Assembly: GCA_024195585.1 (NCBI GenBank)
Contig: SWBL01000161.1
Location: 1-64,000, forward strand
DNA from: Aureobasidium sp. EXF-3400
Taxonomy: Eukaryota > Ascomycota > Dothideomycetes > Dothideales > Saccotheciaceae
DNA length: 64,000 nucleotides
Direction of reading: 5' to 3'
This document shows positions 52,522 to 63,556 of this stretch, in pieces. A model generated the notes under the pieces. That model did no database searches. It saw only the letters and a list, made by a program, of their open reading frames with translations, and had not been told where the DNA came from. A program made the position numbers and the translations under genes. Numbering within the stretch: the first letter of the stretch is position 1; the number at the start of each line of letters is the position of its first letter.

Positions 52522-55257
52522 ATGGCTCACGCTGCAAAACTCAATGCCCTTACCGATGACTTGATTAGCGCCATTAATCCATCTACTCATCGTGTACGTC
52601 TTTTGTTTGACCATATCCTCACAATTTCCATGATATTGATCCTTTCCAGAGAGATGCCCGGCAAACCAGACATTTGAGAGATTCTGCTCTGAGAACCTTC
52701 AAAACACAACAACATGTTCGTGTCAATCAGTTTGAAATTGATGCACGACTCGAAGGCCTGCTGGAAAAGTTCTACGTTCTAAACAATGAACCCTTAGCCG
52801 ATGCTCTGAAGCCTCGCCTTGATGACTTCGCCGCCAGACCCAACAAGTGGAGACCAGAGATTTTGGCTCTTTTGCTGGCTCTTTCCGACCGACCAGCCGA
52901 AAGGACAGACATTAACAAAGCCTTGGAAATAACCTCTGATGAACCCGTCCAACACCAATTAACATGGGCTGAGATCATCGCTGACGATCCTCTTGACGAA
53001 GAGGGTATCTGGGACGACGTCGAGAACGAATCCGACTACTCGGAGCATCGCGCACCCAGCCTGAGCGATGAATCTGTTGGCGAACCAACAGCATCTACTT
53101 CTGCTTCATCCCTTGGTGAACAGGATGTCGCTGCCTTGGCTCGCGCATTCATTGTTCCCAAGGATCGTGAACTCTTAACCCAGGTCAAAAATCTACGTGA
53201 TCGCATGACGAGCATGCATTCTGGCTCAGAGCTCACAGAGTTACAAGTTGCTCGGCAGGCACTACTGATGCTCCATGGCCTTCCCACAGATCTGTTTGAA
53301 GCTGGATCTGGCGGCCGTATCCGAACAAGGCACTCATGCCACATAATCAACATTGCGCCGTCAACGTTAGATCGCGTTCTACAAGATTGTGCCTCACTTG
53401 GCTCGCAGATTAACACTGTCAGAAGATTTGTTGCATCCAACCAACAAAGTGTGGTTCTGCAAAGTTTCCAAGCTGCAGTGCAAACTCAACTCAGTGATTT
53501 TGGTCGAACGTTGTCAGACATCGAGCAGGACTTTCTCCAACAAGAGAAGTCGGCGGTGGTGAGCCTCCTAAATGTGTACGCCGAAATTGATCGTGTCGCT
53601 AAACCGCTTACTCGACTCGGAGGTCTGATACCAGATGACGCCCTCAAGCATAATGTTCGAGCGGTACAATTACTCAACAACCTGTTCGAACAGACTTGTA
53701 TCCTTCAGCTCATTGGTGAAGACATGGAAAGCTCAAGCGTCGCGAGTCTTCTGTTTAAGTGTCTAGAGCCATATCTTCGTCCTATTCGACTATGGATGAC
53801 CGAAGGCAAACTAACTCCCTTAGACGAACTGTTCTTCGTACGATCTGATGATGAAAATTCCGATCGCGGGTCGATATGGCACTCTCGCTTCACGCTGCTC
53901 AAACAAGCTGATGGATCCATCTTTGCACCTGACTTCGTGCAAAGCCTAGCAGAGAGAATTTTCAAAGCTGGAAAAAGTGTTATGTTCCTCCAGACCCTCG
54001 GTCATCACCCAGACATCTCTGAGCGTAGTGCACAAAGTCTGGACGTTGCTCAAATAATGCAATCTGCGAGCAATGGCTTGCTCCCTTTCTCCGAAGTCTT
54101 CAAGTTGGCCTTGAAAAATTTCACTGATGCACTTGAGGGATCAGAGACAAGAATCCTGCACCAGGCCTTGATGTCACAATGTGGGCTGCAGACAACCATC
54201 AGCGCGGTCAACCACATATATCTCGGCGTCCATGGTACACGCTTCCAGGAATTTTCTTACGCTATCTTCCAGCGTATGGATCGAGGTAGTGGCTGGGATG
54301 ATCGATTCCTTTTGACGGAGCTGGCACAAACTGCTTTCGAGGCCACCAATGCTGTCATGCCTGACCACATCGTTGTTCGCGTCAAACCTCGTACCGATCA
54401 GCAAACTACTACTGGTCGACGTGCAGACATGTTGGGTCGCCTCGTCGTAGAATACTCTGTAAGTCCTTGTATTCTGACAGATTCTTGAAATCAGTTCTGA
54501 CTCGTAGCAGATTCCGTGGGCACTGCAGAATATCTTGACTAAAACGAGTCTAGCAGCTTGTCAAAAAGCTTTCACGGCCCTGCTGAGGCTCTACCGAGCT
54601 CAGTATCTGTTGAATCAACAAGAATGGACGCTGAGCATCATGGCTGATCGCTACAAAGAGCAAAGAGTCAAGGAGCTACTGGCTCTGCGCCAGCACCTAT
54701 CTTGGTTTGCGACCACTTTGAAAGGCTACGTCTGTGAGGTGCTGTCTGTCGTGACGAAACAGCTCAGTGTCGATCTTGAGGTTGCGGCAGACGTGGATGG
54801 TATGATTGCAGCATTCGACACGTTTCAGCTTGACCTGACTAGGAAACTTCTACAAAACGACAATCTGGCACCGATACAAGGCTCTATGTTAGCTATACTT
54901 GATCTCTACGAGGATCTCGCATTGGAGTGGAGGAATGCTGTCAAGCAGATCAGCAGTCGTGCAATCCAGCCTACATCTCGTCAGCTGGTTGTGCAGCAAA
55001 GTCTTTCAGCTCGCCATAACAGGCCTGAGATTGACGAAGCGGCTGACCTGACCGATGACGAGGATGACTCCGAATTACATGACAGACATGACCAAAGATC
55101 CGTCTTGAGCGTCTCCAGTCTGCTCAAGGAGTATACCAGGCAATTATCATTTTTGCTCGCTGGATTGCGGAGCGTAAGCAGGATCGAGGGCGAACCAACA
55201 TGGATCATGCTGTCTGAGAGACTTTCATGGGGAATCATGACTGCAAACAAGGAGTAG
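52522..55257 (+). CDS. Gamma-tubulin complex component, GCP5-like (Mod21/GcpE)
   Basis: Spc97/Spc98-family protein expected to be part of the gamma-tubulin ring complex that nucleates microtubules. Exons 52522-52593, 52650-54458 and 54511-55257 give 875 aa. The N-terminal grip1 region includes LTWAEIIADDPLDEEGIWDD, a pattern I associate with GCP5 rather than GCP2/3. ARQALLMLHGLPTDLFE and the FLQTLGH segment follow. The C-terminal grip2 gamma-tubulin-binding region carries IPWALQNILTKTSLAACQKA and FTALLRLYRAQYLL. An acidic loop LTDDEDDSELHD lies near 805. Upstream frame is open only through TTG, so ATG 52522 is used. GCP4 or GCP6 are alternatives that a profile search would decide. Confidence 0.85.
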
Positions 55258-55475
55258 AATGGTCCAGTACCTCTCAAGCTCATTCCATCACGGTTTCCGC
55301 ACAGGACTGGAGTCGTCAGCATGCTGTTGTTTCTAATAAATTGTGGTGGTTAATTGTTGCCCCGGCGTAGCAGATATAGACAGGGTGACACCTTTAGCAA
55401 GTATGACGTAGGGTTGCGAGAAACTCTACCTCGCGTTCAAAGTAAACACCAATCCTACCTTGCACAGCATCCACA

Positions 55476-56208
55476 ATGCCACCTCCCAGGCTTCTATCAC
55501 AGCTTATTCCGTCCCTGAGGTACAGCCGAGCCACTCTACAGCAACATATTCGCCATCAGTCCACCAAAACTACCGCTGAAGCCACGAAAGACTCTCGTAT
55601 CTCTCGTCTTGAAGCCCGTCTCCCACGCTTTCTGGCACGCTACATCACACCTCTTCGCAATGCACCGATCTCACACATAACGGCCTTCCTGGTTCTCCAC
55701 GAGCTTACAGCCATTGTACCCCTGTTTGGCCTCACATTTGCATTCCACAAGTTCGACTGGTTACCGCCGGTCTTTTCAGAAGGTTACTGGGTCAAAGAGG
55801 GTGTTGAGAAGTTTGGAAGATATTTCAGGCGTAAGGGATGGATCAGAGATGCTGATGGAGAGGGTTTCGAGGATGAGAAGAACAGAAAGGGGTTTGCGAA
55901 GTGGTGGCCTAGGGGCGAGGATGGTGTGAGGTTGCTGGTTGAGTGAGTCACTGCTACGATGTCTGAACAATTGCGAAGAAGGAATGCTGACAAAGAGATC
56001 AAGGGTTGCAACAGCATATGCTATTACGAAAGCATTGCTGCCGTTGAGATTGGGGTTGAGTCTTTGGCTCACACCGAGCTTTGCGAAGATCTCAACGCTG
56101 CCCATCAAAAGGATGTTTGCGAGGAAGGCGGAAACGACCCCAGCCACCAAGGTAGCAGCCTCTCCTGCTGCAGGAACCAATGCTGTAGGAGGAAAGACCA
56201 CTAAGTGA
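55476..56208 (+). CDS. DUF1279 / FAM210-like mitochondrial membrane protein
   Basis: Small mitochondrial protein; FAM210 relatives act in mitochondrial protein synthesis or membrane homeostasis, but the fungal role is not defined. Exons 55476-55942 and 56004-56208 (61 nt intron) give 223 aa. The first 35 residues are basic and amphipathic (MPPPRLLSQLIPSLRYSR), a presequence. The DUF1279 fold is split by a charged insert: HITAFLVLHELTAIVPLFG on one side and VATAYAITKALLPLRLGLSL on the other, the typical two-helix pair of this family. The second helix is entirely in exon 2, so the intron model matters. The C-terminus is Ala/Lys/Thr-rich. Confidence 0.82.
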
Positions 56209-56791
56209 AGACACTCCTTGGCATCACGATCTATCCACCTACCACACAAAGACCATATATTGTTGCCAAACTTCATTTCCCTCAGTAATCGGGAGGGTTG
56301 GCACAATTGGTAAGACCGCTCTATAATACCGATATAATAAAACTCCTAGAAGTCCTTGGTTCGATCCTCGGATGTAGTGGAACATTATGTTCTTTCTCTC
56401 TTGCAAAGGTAGAATACTTTGCAAGCAGGTGGGGGTTTTCCCAAGCTTAACAGCTTGGTTTTTTGCTCCTGCTAGTACAAGAGGTTCTTTTGGTGGGTTT
56501 CGGTATCTTCGAGACGTTCTAATGGCATACGAAGGTATGGATAAAGCCACAGTGTGTTGGATCCTCTGAGTTCACGCGTTTGCAAGATGCTTCTTGACGT
56601 GTTTGTTGTTAAATGATCTACAAGTCCTGCATGATTCAGTTGTGTTGTTTGTCTCTTTGAGTGAGCGGTTTGCTGTCACTTGCTACAGTTCAACACCTTG
56701 CTCTCCGTCTACATCCGTGTTCTCTACTTATTCCTCCTTCCGTCTTCCTTCATCCAACGCATCTTCTGCGCATCTGGAGTCCGTAACCAAG
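56209..56791. other. Intergenic region with a tRNA-like sequence
   Basis: This region is 583 bp holding the 3' flank of the DUF1279 gene, a degenerate tRNA-like stretch (listed separately), and the promoter of the MYND gene. Confidence 0.45.
56291..56379 (+). other. Degenerate tRNA-like sequence
   Basis: TTGGCACAATTGGTAAGACC (56298-56317) resembles an A-box/D-arm and TTGGTTCGATCCTCGG (56356-56371) a B-box/T-arm. The spacing of about 58 bp suits an intron-containing tRNA. However, the T-stem has a mismatch, the 5' GGGAGGG does not pair with the 3' ATGTAGT, and I cannot place an anticodon arm. It is more likely a decayed or tRNA-derived sequence than a working gene. Confidence 0.25.
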
Positions 56792-58204
56792 ATGGCGTCT
56801 CTTCAAACCAAGCGCTGCGCATCCGGCTCTTGCTCCAAGGATGGCACTCTACATTGCGCCAAGTGCAAGGTGACCTTTTACTGCAGCAAGGATTGCCAGA
56901 AGGATCACTGGGCCAAGCACAAGAAGCACTGCTCTGCTCACAAGCCTATGCCTGAAGGCACTCTTGAGTTTCTGAAACTCAACCGTGAGACTCGCAACAA
57001 GGTTAGTGTTATACGAGAGCCGTCTTTGCATTGCATCTGTTGACTCGAACAAACCAGGTCTACGAAGATCTACTTGTCGCCCGCTACACACCTGGTCAGC
57101 AGGCTGAGTACGAATTGCTCACCAACGCCACTGGTGACCGCCTCGGCATCAGAAACTCCCTGGATCAACTCGAAGAGCATTTGATGATCAGTCCTGGCAC
57201 TCCTCTCTGGGGTGTAAATGGCTACCAGTCTCTCGTCGACGCCAGAGGCCTTCTCAACGCCAACAAGCAGATCAACGAAGAACTTACTCACACTCTGTTC
57301 ACTAGAAATATCTTCCTGATTCCCGTCGGCGAGACCGGTCAATTGTTCAGCCTCAAGCTCGATCCCTCCTCTCTAGCTCAGATCAAGCATCTGGTCATCA
57401 GCGTGTCAGCCCTGTGGGATATCAAGCATCCTCGTCACAGCAATGGCGTTGCTGCTCTGAAGCACAACTTCAACCACATCGTCAAGAGTCTCAACATGCT
57501 GGGCAACACTCTGGAGTCACTGAAGATCCGCTTCATCAGCTGTTTCCACGGCAGAGTCGAGGAGATGCGTGGAGATATTTATCCTCTGCTTACTCAGCGT
57601 ACTGCTCGTCCCGTTCAGATCATGCGTATGGACAACACTGTGTTAGTCGAAAGCTCGGATGCACGTCAACTGCCAACGGAACATGATACACTGACCCATG
57701 TTCTTTCTGCTACGCAGATTCACTTTCACCCATGAAAACGTCAGACGTTTCTACACCTCTGGCTTCGACCTCGGCGACGCCTTTGAGAAGCTGAACATTC
57801 CTGTCGAGCACTTCGAAGCCTATGGTGATCTCCCTGGCGAAGTCATCGAGCGCTTGAACCGCAAGTTCGGTGTCGTGGCTGGAGCAGGAGTTACCCCTGG
57901 CACCAACAATGACGGTGGTGCCGCACCTGCCCCCTCTGTGCCTGCCACCTCCACTCCTCCTTCGTCAGCCGCCGCTTCTGCTAAGCCCACCGTCCCTCAC
58001 CGCGACCCCACCGGCCAATCCCGCAACAACCTCGCCGACATTGTCAAGGGTATGGTTGACAAGAACCCTGGCGACAAGAAGATGGCAGAACTCGCTGAGC
58101 AGCTCACTCACCTGCCGATCAGAAGCCGCGAGGTGAATGCTATGCTCTTTGCTCCACCTACCCCTGAGGAGCTGGAGATGATCCGTCGTGAGACGAAGGA
58201 GTGA
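56792..58204 (+). CDS. MYND zinc-finger protein
   Basis: Exons 56792-57001, 57058-57641 and 57718-58204 give 426 aa. The N-terminal MYND finger is complete: C9, C14, C22, C25, C31, C35, H43 and C47. Such fingers bind proline-rich peptides and are protein-interaction modules. No SET domain follows, so it is not a SMYD methyltransferase. The middle (75-290) is an unrecognised globular region (LWGVNGYQSLVDARGLLNAN, LKIRFISCFHGRVEEMRGDI), and near 315-360 there is a Pro/Ala/Ser/Thr-rich linker, then a helical C-terminus. The two GTTAGT donors are alike. Function unknown beyond protein binding. Confidence 0.82.
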
Positions 58205-58300
58205 TCCAAGACTACACTATTGCAAAGAGTTTAGTGTCACAGACTGATGGTTCGACGGAAGAAGAAGGTTTATTCGGATGGACGTAAAGATATGGAAGGA

Positions 58301-58344
58301 GAAGTCGAGGTCGAAGTCGAAGTCGAAGTCGAGATTGAGATTGG
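58301..58344. repeat. GAAGTC hexanucleotide microsatellite
   Basis: About four to five copies of GAAGTC/GAGGTC followed by two GAGATT units. It lies just after the MYND gene's stop, presumably in its 3'UTR. Confidence 0.8.
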
Positions 58345-58368
58345 TCGGGGCATCGTAGGACCAAAAAT

Positions 58369-58490
58369 GTATATCACAAAAAGACACGATTGTTTCGGAA
58401 GTAGAGGGCATGTTCACAGAGGGTCGACAAGTTGTTGCTTCGCAGTGGGCACTGCCCTGTTTTCTGGTGGTATTGTGCATTTTTATAGTT
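58369..58490. repeat. Solitary inverted-repeat element
   Basis: The left end TATATCACAAAAAGACACGA, the middle CGCAGTGGGCACTG and the right end ATTGTGCATTTTTATAGTTA follow the order and spacing of the 23-25 kb copies, about 122 bp in all. It shows that the element is dispersed and not confined to the Clr2-like cluster. Confidence 0.7.
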
Positions 58491-58624
58491 ACAACACGCG
58501 CTTATTTCAGCACAACAAGGAGGTGGGAGATTGCAGACTCATTTGAGCTTCTGTGGTTGTCTAAGAGAAGGACAAAAACTCCATCTCCTCTCCTGCTTTA
58601 GCCATATTTACAGCAATGTGTTCT

Positions 58625-60081
58625 CTAATTGCTACCAGCCAACTTGGTAATCGGAAGCACTCCCGGGAAGAAGCTCGCCGGCATGGTAGGAATAGGGATA
58701 CTCTGTGTAGTTCCAAACGCCGTCTTCAAGTCGGCGGCCATGGTGGGAGCAACATATCCAGCAGGTGCCTTGCTGACCCATTGTGTAGTAGCAGGATAAG
58801 CTGCATAGCTGGTTCCAGACTTGAGGCAGAAGCCACTTCCGTATGCATTCTCGCAGGAGTAGAATTGCGAACTTCCTGATTCAGTCCACATACTGAAATC
58901 AGTAATGGTGATATCGTGGCAGGGAGCCTTTGCCACACAGGCAACTTTGATGGGACCACGGGCTGTACCCTTGAGCTCTGTGCCAGTCCAGTTAGAGATC
59001 TGGAAGTTGGAAAGTTGGACACCGTCTCCTGCAACTGTCTTCATGGAAGACCAGGCCTCGTCGAGAGTCAAACTGTAGGCATTGCCATGGCCGATAAAGT
59101 TCTCGAGTACGACGTTGGAGACTGTACCAGAGCCGCCGTTGGATTTGAGCATGAACATTTGGTTGCTAGACCAGGTGTAGATGTTTCTGTAGGTAACGTG
59201 CGAGACGTTGGTGTCGGCGCCGAAGGAGCCCATGCCGCAGCCGCCTGACCAGTTGCAGTAGACGTTCTCAACGAGGATGTTCTTTGAAGGGCTCTTGACT
59301 GTGACACATTCATCTGCAGATCGTTGAGTTAATGTCTTGTGTGGTTTTTTTATTGATGCAAAATTGAGACTGACCTTTGTTGGTAACCATGACATCGTGG
59401 ACCCAGATATTGTTGCTCCAGACATCGATACCATCGAGACCACCTTCATTACCACCACGAATAGCCATGTTGTAGACTTCACCATTTGTGCAAGTCTCGA
59501 TGGAGAAGTGGAAAGAGGGCGAGTCAACCAGGGAGATATCATGAACAGACCAGTTTGACACATCCCACAATCTCAAGATCCTAGGACCCGAGATGCTGCC
59601 TTGCTTGTGGAATTCATAGCCGTTTCCTTGGATGGCACCTTTACCAGTGGAGGAGAACATCTCAAAGCTGAAATCAGGATGTCAGCATGGTTCTGATTTT
59701 TGACCAACGAAGCATGGCTTACTTGTCACTGTGCTCGATCATAATCATGTTGCCACCATCGGTACCAGTACGGGTGATGATACCATCGAGTTGCAAAGCC
59801 CAGTTGTTGCCATTGGCCAACTTGACCCACTGAGACATGGCATAGTTGCCAGTAGGTATGACAACGACACCTCCAGTCTTGCAAGCATTGAAAGCACTGT
59901 TGAGAGCAGTGCTGATGTCCGTTTTTCCATCGGCAACAGCACCATACTTGGTGATATCGCAGGTCTTTATCGTAGCCTTGGTTGCATGGGATGTGGTAGG
60001 TCCGACCTTGCCAGAAAGCTCAGCTGCGACCAGCGCAGGCAGAGCGACAGCAAGTGTCAGAAGCGAAGAGAAGGAATGCAT
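58625..60081 (-). CDS. Rhamnogalacturonan hydrolase, GH28
   Basis: Secreted pectinase that cleaves the GalA-Rha backbone of rhamnogalacturonan I. Minus-strand exons 60081-59723, 59667-59375 and 59313-58625 (introns 55 and 61 nt) give 446 aa; an in-frame ATG at 60093 would add four residues. The signal peptide is [20 protein letters not shown]. The parallel beta-helix carries [40 protein letters not shown] and [13 protein letters not shown], the pattern of Aspergillus rhamnogalacturonase A rather than polygalacturonase, which would have the RIK box and a G-H-G motif. [20 protein letters not shown] and [14 protein letters not shown] also fit that group. Cysteines near the C-terminus ([12 protein letters not shown]) are conserved in it. 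Confidence 0.93.
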
Positions 60082-60093
60082 TGGAAGAAACAT

Positions 60094-60832
60094 ATCAAGA
60101 AAAGAATACGAACGAGGGACTGGTGGCTAAGGAGTGGGCAAAGGAAAGAAGTTCAACGATCGAAGAGCAAGTGGGCATTACCTACCTGATATGCCATTTG
60201 ACAGCCTGTAGTGGCTTCTACCAGGGCTTCTGCTAGTATATTCCAGATTGATTAGCTTAGTCTTGAACATAACGTCGACAAAAGCACTCCATTCCTATTT
60301 TGCAACACCTCGTGGTTCAATGAAACGGATCGGAGGAAGCCTGACGGTCGTGTCTGGGGTGAGTGATCAATGTGAAACCACTCCCGGAATCTCTCCACAG
60401 GTCGGAAGAATTCAGTGGAGGACCACCAATCAACATTCAACATATATCAACGAGGGAATACTTCGGCAGGCTATGGAAAAGCTGGAACCCTCTCTTGTGA
60501 GACTGCTATGGGTCTCCTAGATTTGACAGTGGACGACAGCGAGATGAAATCCAAAAGTACAAAAAGGGTGCTTCAAGAACAAGCCCTAGCCCTAAGTCTA
60601 AGTTTTGGCGCCCTGCGCTAGGCCGCGACAGCTAGATGATTGCGGGATGTAGGACGGACCAAAACGATACTCTATGATCATTCTCAAGTATCTGCCAAAT
60701 GGAGCAGCGCGCCGTCTAAATGCCTTCGCTTCGAGATGCAACATAACCAATCCCCAAAACCAACGCCCGCTCGAATGCAAGAAGAAGAGATATTGTCCGC
60801 TTGTGGTTGATGAACATCACCCAGGCCAGTGC
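60094..60832. other. Intergenic region
   Basis: This region is 739 bp: promoter of the rhamnogalacturonase gene and the 3' flank of the CFIm25 gene. No additional gene is supported. Confidence 0.45.
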
Positions 60833-61762
<930 letters not shown>

Positions 61763-62248
61763 TGTTGGACAGAACGGGTGAAGGGCGCGTCGCGTAACTT
61801 TGTGGGTACAGGGAGCGGAATCCGAGGAAGTGGGGTAACAAGAGGTGCTGTAAGAAGCTAAAAGCGATTGTGGTTGACGGAGGTAGGTAAGTGTTCAGAA
61901 GCAATTGAAGACAGGCGGATTGACGCTGTCTCGGCTCGAGATGCGCGACGACCGACGACGTGGGTTTTGTGGGGAAGCTCGTTCCTGCCAGCTCCAACTC
62001 TTCTTCAAAGCCTTCCTCTCTCTCCCTCTCCTTTCCTGTTTTGTATCTGCAACCTTGCCGTCTTATCCGACAGGTGACAGAGCTGTCAGCAAGTGCGACC
62101 TCAAGCGCATGTGAACCTAGACATACGGCCAAGTGACTCTGTTTCTCTTACTTCTATCACGCTCAAACATTGACTTACCATACCCTGCCACCTGTTTCCT
62201 GCATTCGTCAATTAATCTGCATAACCTAGTTCTCCTACCAGCTTGAAA
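61763..62248. promoter_or_regulatory. Divergent promoter region
   Basis: These 486 bp lie between the CFIm25 and glutamine amidotransferase start codons. It should promote both genes; no element is recognised. Confidence 0.45.
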
Positions 62249-63490
62249 ATGTGTCGGTAAGTACTTCACGCACCAGCTGTAGCCACAGACACCGATACCT
62301 CTTGCAGTTGGTTTGCATATATCTCGCCAACCGAGCCCTGTCTCCTGTCCGATGTCCTCATCACCCCTAAGCACTCTCTCACCAACCAAGTCAACGATCA
62401 CTACCTACCAGGCCTTATCGCCCACCTGCCAAACAAGATTACCGCCGAACACGAAGCCAATGCCCGCAACCGCGTCCTCAACGCCGACGGTCTAGGTGTC
62501 GCCTGGTACACTACCTCGTACAGCGACTTTGAAAGAGGTGCCACTGGCGAGAGCGAAGATGGCAAGCCCCACGAAGGCCTCAGACCCGCAATCTACAAGA
62601 CCATACAACCTCCCAAGGGCGACATGAACTACCGCTCCATCTGTGCCAATACCGAAACTCGCTGCGTCTTTGCTCACATCCGTGCCACATCTGAGAGTGC
62701 CGTCGCTCACGTCAACAACCATCCCTTCATATTTGGCAAATTCGCTTTCATGCACAACGGTGCAATTTCAGATTTCACCTTGATCCGCCGTGCCATTTGC
62801 GACATGCTGGATCATGACACCTATGCCAACATTCAAGGTAGCACCGACAGTGAGCACATTGGCGCTCTGTTCATGCACTTCCTGTCCGCAGGCAAAGGTG
62901 CAGATACCTGGGACGAGGACTACTCGACTCAGGCCATAGCGCATGCTCTTCACACAGCTATCAAGACTGTCTGTAACCTGCAAAAGAAGATACTTGGACC
63001 CAAGAGGAGGCCCAACAGCTTGAACCTGGCAGCTACTGATGGCATCCGGATGGTCGCATGTCGCTTCCGCAACCACAAGGAAGAGCAACCCCCAAGCTTG
63101 TACTTCTCGACCAGAGCCGGCACCACGCTGAATCGCAAGTACCCTGACCACCCCGACGGATATGACAGATCCGATGCGGGTCCAAGGAAGGATGAGCAAG
63201 AGCACGGTAAACATGTCATTGTTGCTAGTGAACCCAGCACATACATAGAAGAGGACTGGAACATTATCAACAAGAATCAATACCTCATCGTTCACAAGGA
63301 TGGCAGGTTTACACTGCAAAACATGCTCTACTCAGAGTCATGGAACGCCGACGATGCAGAAGCTTACAAGGCGACTATGGCCGAGGCTGAGGATCAGAAG
63401 ACAATCACTGCTGAGATGGAAGGTCTGAAGGCTAACATTACTGGAGCAGAGGGCCAGAAAGCTAACACTGCTGAGGCGGAAGATCATTAG
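62249..63490 (+). CDS. Class II glutamine amidotransferase (Dug3-like)
   Basis: N-terminal-nucleophile amidohydrolase of the group that includes Dug3, which works in glutathione breakdown. Exon 1 (62249-62256) is only 8 nt and encodes Met, Cys and two thirds of Arg; exon 2 is 62308-63490. The protein has 396 aa. Cys2 is the expected catalytic nucleophile and is exposed after Met removal. WFAYISPTEPCLLSD, NADGLGVAWY, CVFAHIRATSESAVAHVNNH and HNGAISDF are the GATase type 2 motifs. STDSEHIGALF and VIVASEPSTY follow. The last 36 residues are a 10-residue repeat encoded by a 30 bp minisatellite. The role in glutathione turnover is inferred from the family; no Dug1 or Dug2 gene is in the window. 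Confidence 0.9.
63383..63487 (+). repeat. 30 bp coding minisatellite at the amidotransferase C-terminus
   Basis: Three and a half units of exactly 30 bp (63383, 63413, 63443, 63473) encode EAEDQKTITA, EMEGLKANIT, GAEGQKANTA and EAEDH, directly before the stop at 63488. The repeat is in frame, so unit number could change without breaking the gene. Confidence 0.85.
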
Positions 63491-63556
63491 GTGCATTGAA
63501 GTAGGTATCTCTTCATAGGGTCGTGGTATCATCAATCATCCCTTCATAATTCCCGC

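Larger units (their letters stand above)
58205..58624. other. Intergenic region with two repeats
   Basis: This region is 420 bp between two converging genes. It carries a hexanucleotide repeat and a solitary copy of the inverted-repeat element, both listed separately. Confidence 0.55.
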
